Shown: one piece after another, positions 13,211-24,347 of the stretch | Numbering within the stretch: the stretch's first letter is position 1 | How the letters are laid out: each line of letters opens with the position of its first letter | Source of the DNA: Reticulascus tulasneorum | Taxonomy: Eukaryota; Ascomycota; Sordariomycetes; Glomerellales; Reticulascaceae | Reading direction: 5' to 3' | DNA: 64,000 nucleotides | Assembly: GCA_001557505.1 (NCBI GenBank) | Contig: LSAX01000004.1 | Location: 1,674,001-1,738,000 of the forward strand | Made by a program: the position numbers and the translations under genes | Notes under the pieces: generated by a model | The model's input: only the letters and a program-made list of their open reading frames with translations | Told to the model about the DNA's origin: nothing | Databases searched by the model: none

Positions 13211-15403
13211 GGTTAGTGACGGTGCAGGAGTTTGGAAAACAGGAATCGTATTGGGTAGCTCGCGGAATGAGGTTATAGTCCCTGGGTGTATCGCTTCTGG
13301 AGGTCAATCTCGCTAGAACAGCGGACGGGATGTAAAGGGGATAAAGCGTGAAGAATAGCGTCAGTGGGGAGGGTAAAGTGGTCGGTCGCACCCCAGCCAG
13401 TGACGTTCAATTTCAGAAACAGGAGGCGAGCGACAGAGCCTGTCAAGACGGAGGGCTGTGATTCGCCTCAGCTTGTAGCGGGCTTTAGCTGGACTGAAAG
13501 GCTGGCACTAATTATCCGACTCGGAATGGTTGAAGCTGGGAAGCGGTCGGAAGGGGATGAAATGATCGAGAGCGATGGGGTGGGTTCGGTTCCCGCGTAA
13601 TAGAGTGCAAAACTTCCAGGTTCAAAAGAGGAGGCTTTCTGCGTCGCCAGCAGCGGGCGAACCTATTTTCTTTTATTGATCAAACTGAGCAAGAGAGTGA
13701 GCGCGCATGAGCCACAAACGCAGCAGGGCTTGAGGCAGTGTCAGCACTGGCAGGACGATCTCAGCTGGAAGTCCCACATAATGCTTTGGGGCTGGCTGGC
13801 ACTTTGATGCTACTTTTGGAAACGCTCCGTACCCGCCGTGCAGTACGTCCCAATGATTATCTACCTAGGCAAGGGCCGTCCAGTTGTTTTGCAGTGGGGA
13901 ATGCCGTGTAAGTCCTCGTTATGGTGGGTGGGAACGCGGCCCAGCCACAGTTTCAGATGGGGTCGGGGTTGCGTAACCACGCAGCACCACACGTACCACG
14001 TCTAAAGGCTATCATCACCACTAGCATTTTGCTGTACTAATAAGTACCTTATAACCCCCGGCTGGCATACGAAGCAAGCCCACTGTAGTCCTGACGATTT
14101 GACGGCCCAACCATGCAAGACTGAGTGCCGGTGAGGCTTGAGGAGACGGATTTACTGCCTACCACTGCTACTAGTCCCAGGAGAGAATCCACAGTGGTTT
14201 CTTACCTTAAATACCAAACTGACCTTGAGGGAGTCAATAGCACGAATGTAGTAGTAGCTGTGCCAATATTTACTCCGTCGAAGTAGAACTTTATGTGTCA
14301 ATAGACTTGAGAATCGCACCTCTAATGGTCTTAATAATCTCACCCTATTGATGAAAAGTCACCTTCTGGTGACTATTTGCCAGGGCAATATCGAAGCTGC
14401 TGCCAGCAAGATCAAATTGATGGATTATTATCAGCGACCTGGCCTTGGAATCCGACGAGTCAGAACTCTATTCCTCCCTCCTGTTGCTGATCCGTATTTG
14501 GCTCCCACAAGCTATGGAGTACATCGGTTTGCAGCACGGTAATGGAGGCTGCGGTCTTGTGCCTGCACATGCCACGACACACGAACAAAGCATGGCTGCC
14601 AGCTGAACTTTGGTTTGACACATATTCCATTGGCTCCATATTAGTCGTCCTCCAAGGTGGAGGTCGCATGGGCGGAGCGGATGGGTGATGTAAGCCCACC
14701 AGCGCCTTTCTGCGCCGGAGTGGTGGCTGAGCAATTGGCTCTCACCGTTGATACCGCGAGTCATGTCAGCTTTGGCCGAGTACCACATGCTGAAGGCTGG
14801 AATGGATGGGGGTGGGGGTTCTGAACGTGAGATACGAACGCTTGGAGACATTGGACTCACTAAAACGGCATGTCCCTGCGGACGGTCGATCGACGGTTAC
14901 TTTACCTTAAGGTACCTGGGAAATTCTTCGTTTGGGAAGCCCAAGGCTTTATACACGATTGCCCTACCAATTAACCCAGACACCTAACAGGATGATAGCC
15001 TCGATGTTTGTATTAACGTATTAAATATGCAAGAATATCTAGGAAATATTTCTCATAGTAGCAGAAAATATATATATATATATATATTTTATATACTTTT
15101 CATCTCTTTCTCTCGAGGTGGAAGGATCAATTACTTCCCTCGCATTGCATAGCGTCAGTTTCCTGTGTATTATCCCCTCCAAGATTCTCACACCCCACTG
15201 TCTGTAGGTCATGTGGAGATAAGATAAGCTCAAGTGGGATAATCCTTCACCCAATTTTTTTTTGTATTCACATCCCACCATTAAGCTATCTTTTTCTTTC
15301 CAGTTGCTTCCTGGGCTTCACAGTCGTCTCAACTTTCGTGTCATACCCAGTTCTTGGTTTCAGTCAGGGCCATTTCCCAATTGGCCGAAATTTGTAGGCC
15401 ATC
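13211..15403. other. Divergent intergenic region
   Basis: 2.2 kb between the start of the rhomboid gene and the start of the lysine-rich protein gene. No gene was found. It contains CTACCTAGGCAAG at 13861-13873, identical to 1179-1191, and a TA microsatellite at 15068-15087. Promoters for both flanking genes must lie here. Confidence 0.5.
15068..15087. repeat. (TA)n microsatellite
   Basis: Twenty bases of strictly alternating A and T, about 320 bp upstream of the 15404 gene. Confidence 0.9.
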
Positions 15404-16390
15404 ATGGCGAAAGAGCGTGTGAGTAAGGTGGATAAGAAGCCCAAGAAAGAGAAGAAGCTGTCCAGCGAGGACAAAGTCAAGAAAAGCAATAGAAAGCAAG
15501 AAAAAGTCCAGGAATCGTACGAAAGCGATGTCGACCTTGGCATGACCACCGAAGAAGCTACCACGGCTGCCGAAACTGCTTTGAGGCATGCTACTAGTAT
15601 GACGGAGAGCTCCAACCACCAATTTGAGCTTCCTCTAATGCCTAAGGGGGAGAAGGGCACTGCAACGACAACTGACGATATGGAAGTGGACAACACAAAC
15701 GGGGGAATCCTGGAGCCGACGGAGCTAACAGCCGAGGAGATGCGCGCTGCTAGGAAGCTCAGGAAGAAGGAACAGGCTTTACAAGAAGAGATACACAAAC
15801 GGCTGATGGCTCAGGAGCTTGGCCCCTCAATTACGGAATCCGGCCGACATATTGAGGCCGAGAAGGCAAGGAGGGCCAAAAAGAAGGCTGAGAAGAGAGC
15901 CGCAAAAGAGGCTCTGAACGCACAGTCGGGAGGAGCGTCCGTGGAGCAAGCGAGCGAAAACGAAGTCACTCCTTTATTTGCAATCGATATCGCTCCCACC
16001 AAGGTTGACCTGGAGAAGCTCAAGGCGGAAGCACCAACCGGGGACAACTCAATGGGCGACGGCGAATCCCAAGCTGGGCTGAACCGGGCGGCTAGAAGAC
16101 GGCTATTGATGATAGAGAAGCAACGGAAAGCGATACGCAAGGCACTGGCAGTCCCCAATGACTCCAACGAGCCAAGTGACGAGGTCGAGGCCAGATTGGA
16201 GAGTTGGACTGCTCTCATGGATGAAAAGACTGCCGAGCGCAATGCAAAGAAACGAATACAGAAGGAAAAGGAAGCAACGAGACTGCGCAACAAGCGAGGA
16301 AAGATTCTCACAGGGCGAAAACTCGTCGAGAAGAAAAAGGACATGAAGAAGAACGAGCGACGAAAGCCAAATCAGTTGTCACGTCAGTAG
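15404..16390 (+). CDS. Lysine-rich coiled-coil protein of unknown function
   Basis: A single-exon frame of 328 residues starting at ATG 15404. I do not recognise the family. The N-terminus (about 1-35) and C-terminus (about 265-328) are very rich in Lys/Arg with several KKxK-type patches that would act as nuclear or nucleolar signals. The middle has acidic and Ser/Thr-rich stretches, plus helical, charged segments around residues 110-175 and 225-300 that would favour coiled coils. This composition is typical of nucleolar ribosome-assembly factors, but that is only a guess from composition. Lack of introns and an even codon pattern support a real gene. Confidence 0.8.
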   Translation: MAKERVSKVDKKPKKEKKLSSEDKVKKSNRKQEKVQESYESDVDLGMTTEEATTAAETALRHATSMTESSNHQFELPLMPKGEKGTATTTDDMEVDNTNGGILEPTELTAEEMRAARKLRKKEQALQEEIHKRLMAQELGPSITESGRHIEAEKARRAKKKAEKRAAKEALNAQSGGASVEQASENEVTPLFAIDIAPTKVDLEKLKAEAPTGDNSMGDGESQAGLNRAARRRLLMIEKQRKAIRKALAVPNDSNEPSDEVEARLESWTALMDEKTAERNAKKRIQKEKEATRLRNKRGKILTGRKLVEKKKDMKKNERRKPNQLSRQ

Positions 16391-16786
16391 GGTTTGGTTT
16401 CCCAGGCTTCTATGGCACTCGTCACGCTCGTTCTTTGAGCTCAGCAATACTTTCCATTTGCATTAGCCTTGGCGTCCGGAAAGTGGTTCGATGGTCGGAT
16501 CACCACAAAAGTTTGCGTCTCCTACTGCCATGTATCTGTCGCCGCGGGCTGAACATCGTTCGGCTCCTCGGCTTCTTCGTTAGGTAGTAGCGTACAGCCA
16601 CAGGCGTACAGTAGATTAATACCAATCGATAGCAGTGAATGCTCAATACGCCAGTCCCAACGCCGTGGAAACTCTGGCCTTGGTCCACCATGCAGTATAG
16701 TACAGTAATACAGCCCATTTTATCCGTACAGCACAACTTCATGCTCGGTTGCCATCCTGCGGCGAATCTTTGCCACGATGCCGCCA
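16391..16786. other. Short convergent gap
   Basis: About 400 bp between two converging stop codons; presumably both 3' UTRs. Nothing else seen. Confidence 0.5.
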
Positions 16787-17329
16787 TCACGAGCTTGGTG
16801 GCCCACTCTTCCCATCTTTGCCCTCCTTCGCGCTACCTTTCCATACCTCAGCAATTTGGTCTGTAATCAAGTCCGAAACCCCCTTCCCCTCCCCAAACGC
16901 CTTCCGCTCCCTCTCATCACGCTTCGCCTTCCAGTCCTCCCCTTCTTCCCCGTACCACAGCTTACTTATCGCGTTGCGCTTGCTCGCCTCTATCCTTCGC
17001 ATGTCCTCCTCCGTCAGGCCGTCGCGTTGCATCTTCTCCTGTCGTAGCCTCTCCTTCACTTGCTTCGCCCGGTCGGGCAGCTCCGTCGGCAGCGCCGACT
17101 GGAACCGCGCGCCCACGCGCTGGTAGATCGATGTGCCCGTGTAGTCGTAGGCGAGCTGGTTGGTGCTGTACGAGAAACCGCCAGAGAGTACAGCGAAGCG
17201 AATGTCCATTTTGCGGGGTGGGAGGAGCATCGCTATGGGGCAGAGGATTGCCATGGCTATGCATGCATTGTGCAGAAAGGGTGGTGTTGGATTAGCTTGA
17301 GGCTGCGGAGGCGCTGTCTGGTCTGCCAT
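16787..17329 (-). CDS. Small membrane protein, fungal-specific
   Basis: A single-exon frame of 180 residues from ATG 17329; the open frame extends upstream only to a GTG, so this ATG is preferred. After a short Pro/Gln-rich leader comes a hydrophobic segment (NACIAMAILCPIAMLLPP, about residues 21-38) and a second, weaker one (about 43-55, FAVLSGGFSYSTNQL). The remaining about 110 residues are charged and probably helical. Similar fungal proteins are, from memory, sometimes labelled 'rhomboid family membrane protein', but no GxSG or catalytic His segment is present here, so I would not call it a protease. Confidence 0.75.
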   Translation of the reverse strand: MADQTAPPQPQANPTPPFLHNACIAMAILCPIAMLLPPRKMDIRFAVLSGGFSYSTNQLAYDYTGTSIYQRVGARFQSALPTELPDRAKQVKERLRQEKMQRDGLTEEDMRRIEASKRNAISKLWYGEEGEDWKAKRDERERKAFGEGKGVSDLITDQIAEVWKGSAKEGKDGKSGPPSS

Positions 17330-17787
17330 TGTGGACGTCGAGGGTGGCTCGGCTTGGGACCCTGTGTGAAAGATGCACACAAACTATCCAGTCTTGGCTG
17401 CGTGACGCCGATATCAGCTGTTGAAAATACAGGCGCCTGTTGGCGATGGTTGTCAATTGGCGATGTAGCTGAGCAGAAATCCGTAGGCCAGAAAAAATTT
17501 GGCGATTCGATGATGCTGGTCTCCGGGCGAGGCGGGATGCGGCGTGGTGGGGCCGGAAACAATTCCGACAGACGGACCGCCTCTTAACATCACAATCTAA
17601 CGCGCCTCTAGGTTTATGCGCTATCGATTCTTTTCTACTTCTTTTGTGTATGCAATTCAAGGGAGCTTCAGTGAAGAGGCAATTCAACTAGCACTCATAT
17701 CTGGAACCATATGGATATATCCGCTGTTACCCCCTGTGCTAATAGGAACCACAAATACCGCCGCCAACCTTTTATGCAACCAAAAAC
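17330..17787. other. Intergenic
   Basis: 458 bp between the start of the small membrane protein gene and the stop of the asparaginase gene, both on the minus strand. It must carry the former's promoter and the latter's 3' UTR. No further feature seen. Confidence 0.5.
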
Positions 17788-19571
17788 CTAAACTGACGAA
17801 GCATTGACCGTATCAAGGATTGTAGCTTCATCCTGCCACAAATGGGCTCCTGCCTCCCTCAGAATCTGGACACACACTTCATTGCCTGTTTTCTCCGCCA
17901 AGTAGAGAGGCGTGTTGTTTGCTCGGTTTCTCGCATGGACACTACCCCCCCTCGTCAACAACTCGCGCAGTATCTCCTTCTCCGGTCCAACGGCAGCCAG
18001 GTGAACAGCAGTATTTCCAGCATAGTCGGCCTTCTTAAGCAGCTGCAGGTTGACATCGTCGCCTTCCAGGATGTCTCTCACTGTGCGTAGGTCTCCATTC
18101 CGGATCGCGTATCCCAATGCAGTAAATGCCGATTCTGTGGTCGTTAGTCGGGCTACGGCAGAATCGAAGGAACCTGCAGGATGCGAGAATACCGGGAGGG
18201 CCATTTCGGTCATTTCGCCGCGAAGAGAGTGTGACATTCTCGCGCTGACCTCCGCGGTAGACAGATTTGGGAGTGCTAGTAGGTAAGACAATTTGGTCAG
18301 GGCTGCCTCGGCCGTGAGATCTAGACCAAAGATGACGCCTGCTCTGCCCAACTCGGTTCCTGGCCCGTAAATGGGAGAGACAAACCCACTCATGCACTGG
18401 CTAACGTTGATCACGATGATCCCTCGTTCTACGGCTGCTCGAATAACCTTGGTCAGGCTTCCATCAGGACCTCCAGGAGCATTACCCATGCCGAACGTCT
18501 CGAGGATAAGACCACGAAGGTTCGCAACCCGCAAGACAGAGTCAACCATTTCCGGTTTGATACCTGGGAAGATTCTCAAGCAGGCAACGTGTGCTGTATC
18601 GAGATGCTTGGTGACCTGCAGCTCAGCAATCCTCGTCGGCCTCAAGACGAGAGACCAGTTCACATCGATTCCTATGCCGTTCACCTTCGCTAGAGGCTCA
18701 CAGTTCGGGCTGGCGAACGCCTCAAACGCGGCCGCTGACATTTTCGTTGTCCTATTGCCTCGATACAGCTTGTGGTGGAAGAAGAGGCCGACCTCTGGAA
18801 TGACGAACGTTCCAGCAATGATGAGCGACCCAAGAAGGTTGTCGACTGCGTCTGACTGGAGTGCGAAGATGGATGCCTGGGAACCAGTGAGAATTACTGG
18901 TTTACCTAAGTCCGACATCATGAAGGACAAAGCCGACGCCGAGTACGAGAGGGAATCTGTGCCGTGCAAGACCACAAAGCCATCAAATAGTCGATAATTC
19001 TCCCTGACTGTCTGGGCTATCTCCGTCCAAGCAACGGAAGAGATGGAACTGGAATCCAATAAAGGAGAGAACTCAAGAACTCCATAGCGAATATGTCGAG
19101 AGTATGCACTCGGGGGTGTCCTTAAGCTATCAATCAGCAGCTTCTCCCCGTCCTTGTATGCCTCAAGCTTAACTAGGAAACTGTCAGTACATGCATATGC
19201 CCAGGACATGACCTTTAGCGCGATGAGGTTCAACAGATTAGTGATTTTCAAGTCCAACTTGTGTGGGCGCTCTGAAGACGTCCACTTCCAATAACGTCTT
19301 GAATTCAAGTGGTTTCTGGGGAAGATGTCTCGCACAGGTTCCAGCAAAATCAAAGTGAGAAGCTTGACCAGAACCTACCGTTCGGGCTTGACATATCGTT
19401 AAACGATGGTCGCGGTTCCATGGCAGTTTTAAGGAAACCTCCAATTGGTAGTAAGCCATCCTCCGTCGGCTGCATGCAAATCGTGCCGCCAGTCATGATG
19501 ATCAAAACCCGCGACTCGGGATAATGCGACTCGGGGTTGTTGCGCTCGGTGACTGGCTGAAAGTGACCCAT
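17788..19571 (-). CDS. L-asparaginase with C-terminal ankyrin repeats
   Basis: This enzyme hydrolyses asparagine to aspartate and ammonium. Two exons (19379-19571 and 17788-19172) give 525 residues. The N-terminal catalytic motif TGGTI is at 27-31 and the second one, HGTDSL, at 134-139, both carrying the active threonines; SLRTPPSAYSRHIRY and NVSQC are also typical. The last about 110 residues form ankyrin-type repeats (AGNTAVHLAA, NNTPLYLAEK). The same layout occurs in the cytosolic type-I asparaginases of fungi and animals, so this is a normal fusion. No signal peptide is seen, which fits a cytosolic enzyme. The intron is 206 bp, longer than its neighbours, with TACTGAC 12-18 bases before its 3' end; a short extra exon inside it is possible but not needed to keep the frame. 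Confidence 0.93.
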
Positions 19572-20783
19572 CGTAACTCCGTTCCGGGACGACGCCGGTG
19601 CTAAGAAGCAAGAAATGATTTTGAGAAAGTCAGTTTGCAGCCGTTACACCACTGACAACGGGTTTTCAGTTGGTAATCTCGGATCTTATAAATAAAGCAG
19701 ACGGAACAAGATTTTACGCAATGGTCATCTGGAATAGCAGCAATGTTTTGTTAGTAATGAGAAGCAAAATTTGATTTTTAAAAAAATCTTATACGAATGG
19801 ATACAGATACTACGACCATGATGAGCGGCTACCGAAGGTGAAAAGCATGGAAGTGGAGACGATTTAAAGTCGAGAAGCGGAACGGTATGGTCAGTCAACT
19901 ACTTATCCACGCTTCGTCATCTTGACTCGCTGAATAGAGGCTAGGCTGGGTAGCATGGAGAAGAGTCTTCGCCGCGCCGGACCTGAATCTACATACAAGC
20001 TACGGGTTCATCCTATCAAGATAACGAGAGGGCGTTCATAGCCCCAACCCTCGGAACAGCCGTTTGGCGATGGTGGACGGAAGCCGATAACGGATGGTGC
20101 CACGATGGGGTAATAGTTAAGTAAATAATAGTAGCCTAGATCAAGACCGCGTCTTTCATCGGAGAAAATGATGAACATATAGATAACTCGAGACGAATCA
20201 GACTTCGAAGGCCAAGTGTGTAAGATAATCAAAGCCGGACGCCCTACTAGCGCGAGTGGGCTAAATATTCGGATTGAGCACTAAATTTCTTTTGACACAA
20301 TTAGACAGGCTTGATCGTGTTAAAAATGAATAACCTCCAAGAAAAGAGGACTGATAGGGGATGAATACTAACAGGATTCCCATTCACGTCAAATCCAACA
20401 AAGAAAAGCGCGTTCCCAGACCTGGAGTACCTACACGATACTCCATACATTGACCCATTTGCACACCACGGAAGGTATTCCGCAGGTAGCGAGCCACCTG
20501 CCATTGAAAGTTGGATTCTGCCGTCATTGGCCGTCACCGCCCTGGGCAATCGATCAATAGAGAGCCAACTTCTTGAATCCAATCCATCGCCATCACGTCA
20601 CAGCTTTTTTCTTCATCCACCAGCTCAAGAAAAGCCCACCTTGCTCACGCAATCCAGTTATGCGAGACCAATCAGCGCCGCGTCTCCTGCTAACTGCGCC
20701 TTCAGAACTGGTGGTTTAGTACGCAACGGGTAGATGCTCGACTTCTGAACTTGAATTCGTCCGCGTAGAACCCTCGCGCAATC
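19572..20783. promoter_or_regulatory. Divergent promoter region, asparaginase / BUR1
   Basis: 1.2 kb between two divergent start codons; no gene seen. It should carry both promoters. The stretch around 19660-19880 is comparatively AT-rich. Confidence 0.5.
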
Positions 20784-22698
20784 ATGGACATCCGTTCGCC
20801 TGAGAATGGGGGCTCGCCACGGTCCTTCGCCGTTCAGCACCAGCGACCTAAGTCAAGCTTCCGAGGATGCTCCAGGATCACGGATTATGAGATGTTGGGT
20901 AAACTGGGTGAGGGTACTTTTGGGTATGGCTTCCGACCCTTGGACGAGCACATGCTGAAACTAACACGAACATCAGCGAGGTCCATCGAGCAAGATCGCG
21001 CAAGTCGAATATACATTTCGCCTTGAAAAAGATCATCATGCACCACGAGAAGGATGGCGTGAGCACACCCGGCTTCACCTCTTACAACCCGAATCCGCCG
21101 CTGACTTGACAGTTCCCAATAACTGCGCTTCGAGAGATTAAGCTTCTCAAGCTTCTCTCACATAAGAACGTCCTGAGCCTTGAGGAAATGGCTGTGGAAC
21201 ACCCTCAAAGAAGCAGTAAGTGGGAACTGCTGGTGAATACAACAAGACCAGGACGAGCCTTGGCTAATGCTTTTGTCCAGCCGACAAGCGGAAAAGACCT
21301 ATCATGTATATGGTTACCCCCTATATGGACCACGACCTTTCCGGCCTCCTCGACAATCCTTCCGTCACCTTTACCGAGCCCCAAATTAAGTGTTATATGC
21401 TGCAGCTTCTTGAAGGGTTGCGTTATCTCCACGAGAGTCACATTCTACACCGAGACATGAAGGCAGCTAATCTTCTCATCAACAACAAAGGCATCCTCCA
21501 AATTGGCGACTTCGGTTTGGCAAGACATTATGACGGCCCAACGCCGAAATCTGGGGTAGGAATTGGTGAGGGAAAGAGAGAGTATACAGGTCTTGTTGTC
21601 ACTAGGTGGTACAGGCCTCCAGAACTGCTGCTTAACCTCAAACGATACACCACCGCTATTGACGTTTGGGGTGTCGGGTAAGGCCATATCACATCTGGCG
21701 TTACGAATGCTACTCGCTGACTCCTGTGATAGCTGCGTTTTCGGAGAAATGCTTGTCGGAAAGCCGATTTTGGCGGGCGAGAGCGATGCTCATCAACTGG
21801 ATATGATATGGGACCTGGCTGGATCTCCCACACAAGAGACAATGCCAGGCTGGGACAAATTACCAGGAGCTGAGGGTCTGATGCCCCGGCCCAGACCAGG
21901 CAGTCTGTCCACAAGATTTCGGGAGTATGCTCCACCCCATGGTGTTCCCCATGCCGACCCGAATATGATGCTAAATACTGCTATAGGCACGGATCGGGCG
22001 CAATTTCACTTCTCAAGGAGCTTCTGAAGTTGGATTGGAGAACACGTATCAATGCTGTCGATGCGCTGCAGCACCCGTACTTCAAGATGGCCCCGTTTCC
22101 GGCGGATCCAAGTGACATTCCCAGTTTCGAGGAAAGTCACGAGTTCGACAGGAGAAAGTTTCATGATCGGAAAGCGGCTCTACCGCCGGCACCTAAGGGT
22201 GGCACCGTTGGAATGGGCCCAGAGGCACATGGAGCAGCTGCAGGGTTCAATAGCGCAGATGTGTACGGCAGTCGTAATGGGGTAAATGGCAGTCGACATC
22301 CAAACGCGCCTGGAATGGGTCCCAGGAATGGGGACGAACGAAGACCAGCATGGCAGAGAGACCGCAACCTGCCGCCCCGTCCACCACCACCTGAATACCC
22401 CAACGGCCGGGATGGTGGTCCTGAGCGGGATGGCTATCGAGACAGGGACAGAGATCGAGACCGACGACCTCGAAGCCATGCCGGCAGAGGGGGGGCTGCC
22501 GGTGGGGATATTGACACATATATCCCTGCTTATCAGCGAGAAGATGTTGGACGACACAGAGATGACCGACCACCTCATGATCGCCGACGCCGCAACAGTA
22601 GGGACGACAGATGGCATGATTGGGACCGACGGACGAGGAGTCGTAGCCGTTCACCAGTTCGAGAGAGGGATCGAGATCGAGATATGTATCGTCGATAA
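20784..22698 (+). CDS. BUR1: BUR1/CDK9-type cyclin-dependent kinase
   Basis: This kinase phosphorylates the RNA polymerase II C-terminal domain and Spt5 to promote elongation. Exons: 20784-20923, 20977-21058, 21113-21215, 21281-21677, 21733-21924 and 21987-22698; 541 residues. Visible kinase parts: glycine loop GEGTFGEVHRA, lysine in FALKKI, the PITALREI cyclin-contact helix in place of PSTAIRE (the CDK9/BUR1 form), [19 protein letters not shown] and [10 protein letters not shown]. The activation loop contains the insertion [14 protein letters not shown] with the T-loop Thr. After the kinase fold come about 190 residues rich in Pro, Gly and Arg-Asp pairs, ending in an SR-like [16 protein letters not shown] stretch. 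SPT4, the partner of its substrate Spt5, lies 39 kb away in the same window. Confidence 0.95.
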
Positions 22699-22884
22699 AG
22701 GCACTAGTCAGGCATCAGGTTGCGAAGCTGGGCACGACGATATTTAGGGTCCAAGGAGATCAGTTATATTAGGAACCGGCGTTGGGGCGGCAGATCTACC
22801 AATAGGAAAGATCCAGCATAAAGCGCGTACGCATGGAACGGTCTTGTTATATTTTTATACCTACCTTGTCGACGATAATACTAT

Positions 22885-23480
22885 TCAGAGTTCAGAATCG
22901 TCATCTTCCTCGTGAATTGTCTGCGACAGCAACCCAGCTGATCGTTTCCTCCGCTTTTGAGGGGCTTTCTCGAGCAGTTGCCAGTCGGTCTCATAGGATG
23001 AAGAGTCCTCGTCCTTGATGAAGGGACGCGAAACTGGGGTCGAAGCAGCGGTAGCCGGTTGTGAGTGGACTTCGTCGGTGTCATGCATACTGAAGGTCGC
23101 TGTCACCACGTAGGACGTGAGCCATAGAGTCGAGCCAGAGACGACGCCAATGAAAGCAGCACAGGAGACCTGGAACATGATTCAGCAATGGAAATCAATG
23201 TACAGAGATTTTGGACCACAAACAAATGTGTAGACTGGCTGAAGCACAATTTACTTAGCTTCAGGTCAAAAATAAATCAGGACACCACACCACTAACCTC
23301 AAGGCTGGAAACCAGGTCGACAGTTGCTTGAATCCATGAAAACAAGTACCAGACGATGAGAAAGACCGGATTTAAGAGGGTCAGAACGAGGCTAAGGATG
23401 GCAGAGAACGGTTTCCAAATGATCTTTATAGGGAATATGACGACTGATATAAGCCCTGGGAGATAGGACAGCCATTCCAT
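22885..23480 (-). CDS. Small two-segment membrane protein, unknown function
   Basis: Two exons (23298-23480 and 22885-23169) give 155 residues. The N-terminal half is very hydrophobic, with two or three segments (about 8-32, 34-55 and 63-85: VVIFPIKIIWKPFSAILSL, FLIVWYLFSWI and SCAAFIGVVSGSTLWLTSYV). The C-terminal about 70 residues are hydrophilic, with a KKRRKRS-like basic patch and an acidic tail (EEDDDSEL). I do not recognise the family. It converges on BUR1, whose stop is 186 bp away. The intron is 128 bp with an acceptor preceded by TTCCAG; the frame closes exactly. An ER or nuclear-envelope location is plausible but not shown. Confidence 0.7.
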
Positions 23481-24347
23481 CTTCGGAGCGCGTCGAGTTC
23501 TTTTAAGGGCGGGCAGTGACGCGAAACGAAGCGTGATGTCGCCGGACTTCTAAGCCATCGTCGAGCTCACACGGCCCGTTCGAACTCCTAAATGTTCAGC
23601 AGTCCTACAGTAGACTTTGTACGTGATGCTCTGAGGAGAATGGATGACGATTGTGGGAAGAAGGACCTGCTTTAAGGGTGAAGCTGTTCCATTCCAGAGC
23701 TCTAAGATGAGATGAGTACGTCCTGGTAACCGTAGGCCTGATGTTCCAGCGCCCCCTAGCAGATTGGAGGGGGGGGTTCCCAATCTGGGTGGTCTTTGTC
23801 AGGTAGGTAGATAAGGAGGACAGCCCACCAATACATCAAAACACAGGCAAACTGGACCCTGGCTCTTGTATCGCGAAAGTATATTTTATTAGATACCCTA
23901 TCTCAGCCCTTCTCCAAGTTTATTTATCTACCGAGATGGACAAGGGACCGTCCCCAGTTGAAGGTCCTGATTTCCCCAGTTGCAGCACCTCGGTATAGTG
24001 GGTGAAGCCTCCTGCAGCGGCCCCTCGCACATCCTTTCCCCGTTGACCTCACCTCGCCTCAATCGAACCTCACCTTGCTCAACATTTGAATCCGGGATTC
24101 CACTGCCTGGCTGGTTACAAGACACCACCACATACCCATTCCCCCGAAAATCGCAACCTTCCCGGACCACCTTCCTTTTCTCGGCAATTGATCTTTTGCT
24201 TGGAATTCGAGATGCGATAGCTTCCCCCTGTTTAGGCTTCATGACTTTACGCCTTACCTAACCGGAATCACTCAGGAGCCAGTCAACCCAGCAGGCCCAG
24301 CTGCAACCACACGCCGTCTGGTCGCACCAGCCCAACGAAAGCTCAAA
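23481..24347. promoter_or_regulatory. Divergent promoter region, small membrane protein / AMPK beta
   Basis: 867 bp between two divergent starts. No gene seen. The right half (23985-24347) is C/T-rich on the plus strand, as expected of a fungal 5' leader for the AMPK beta gene. Confidence 0.5.
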
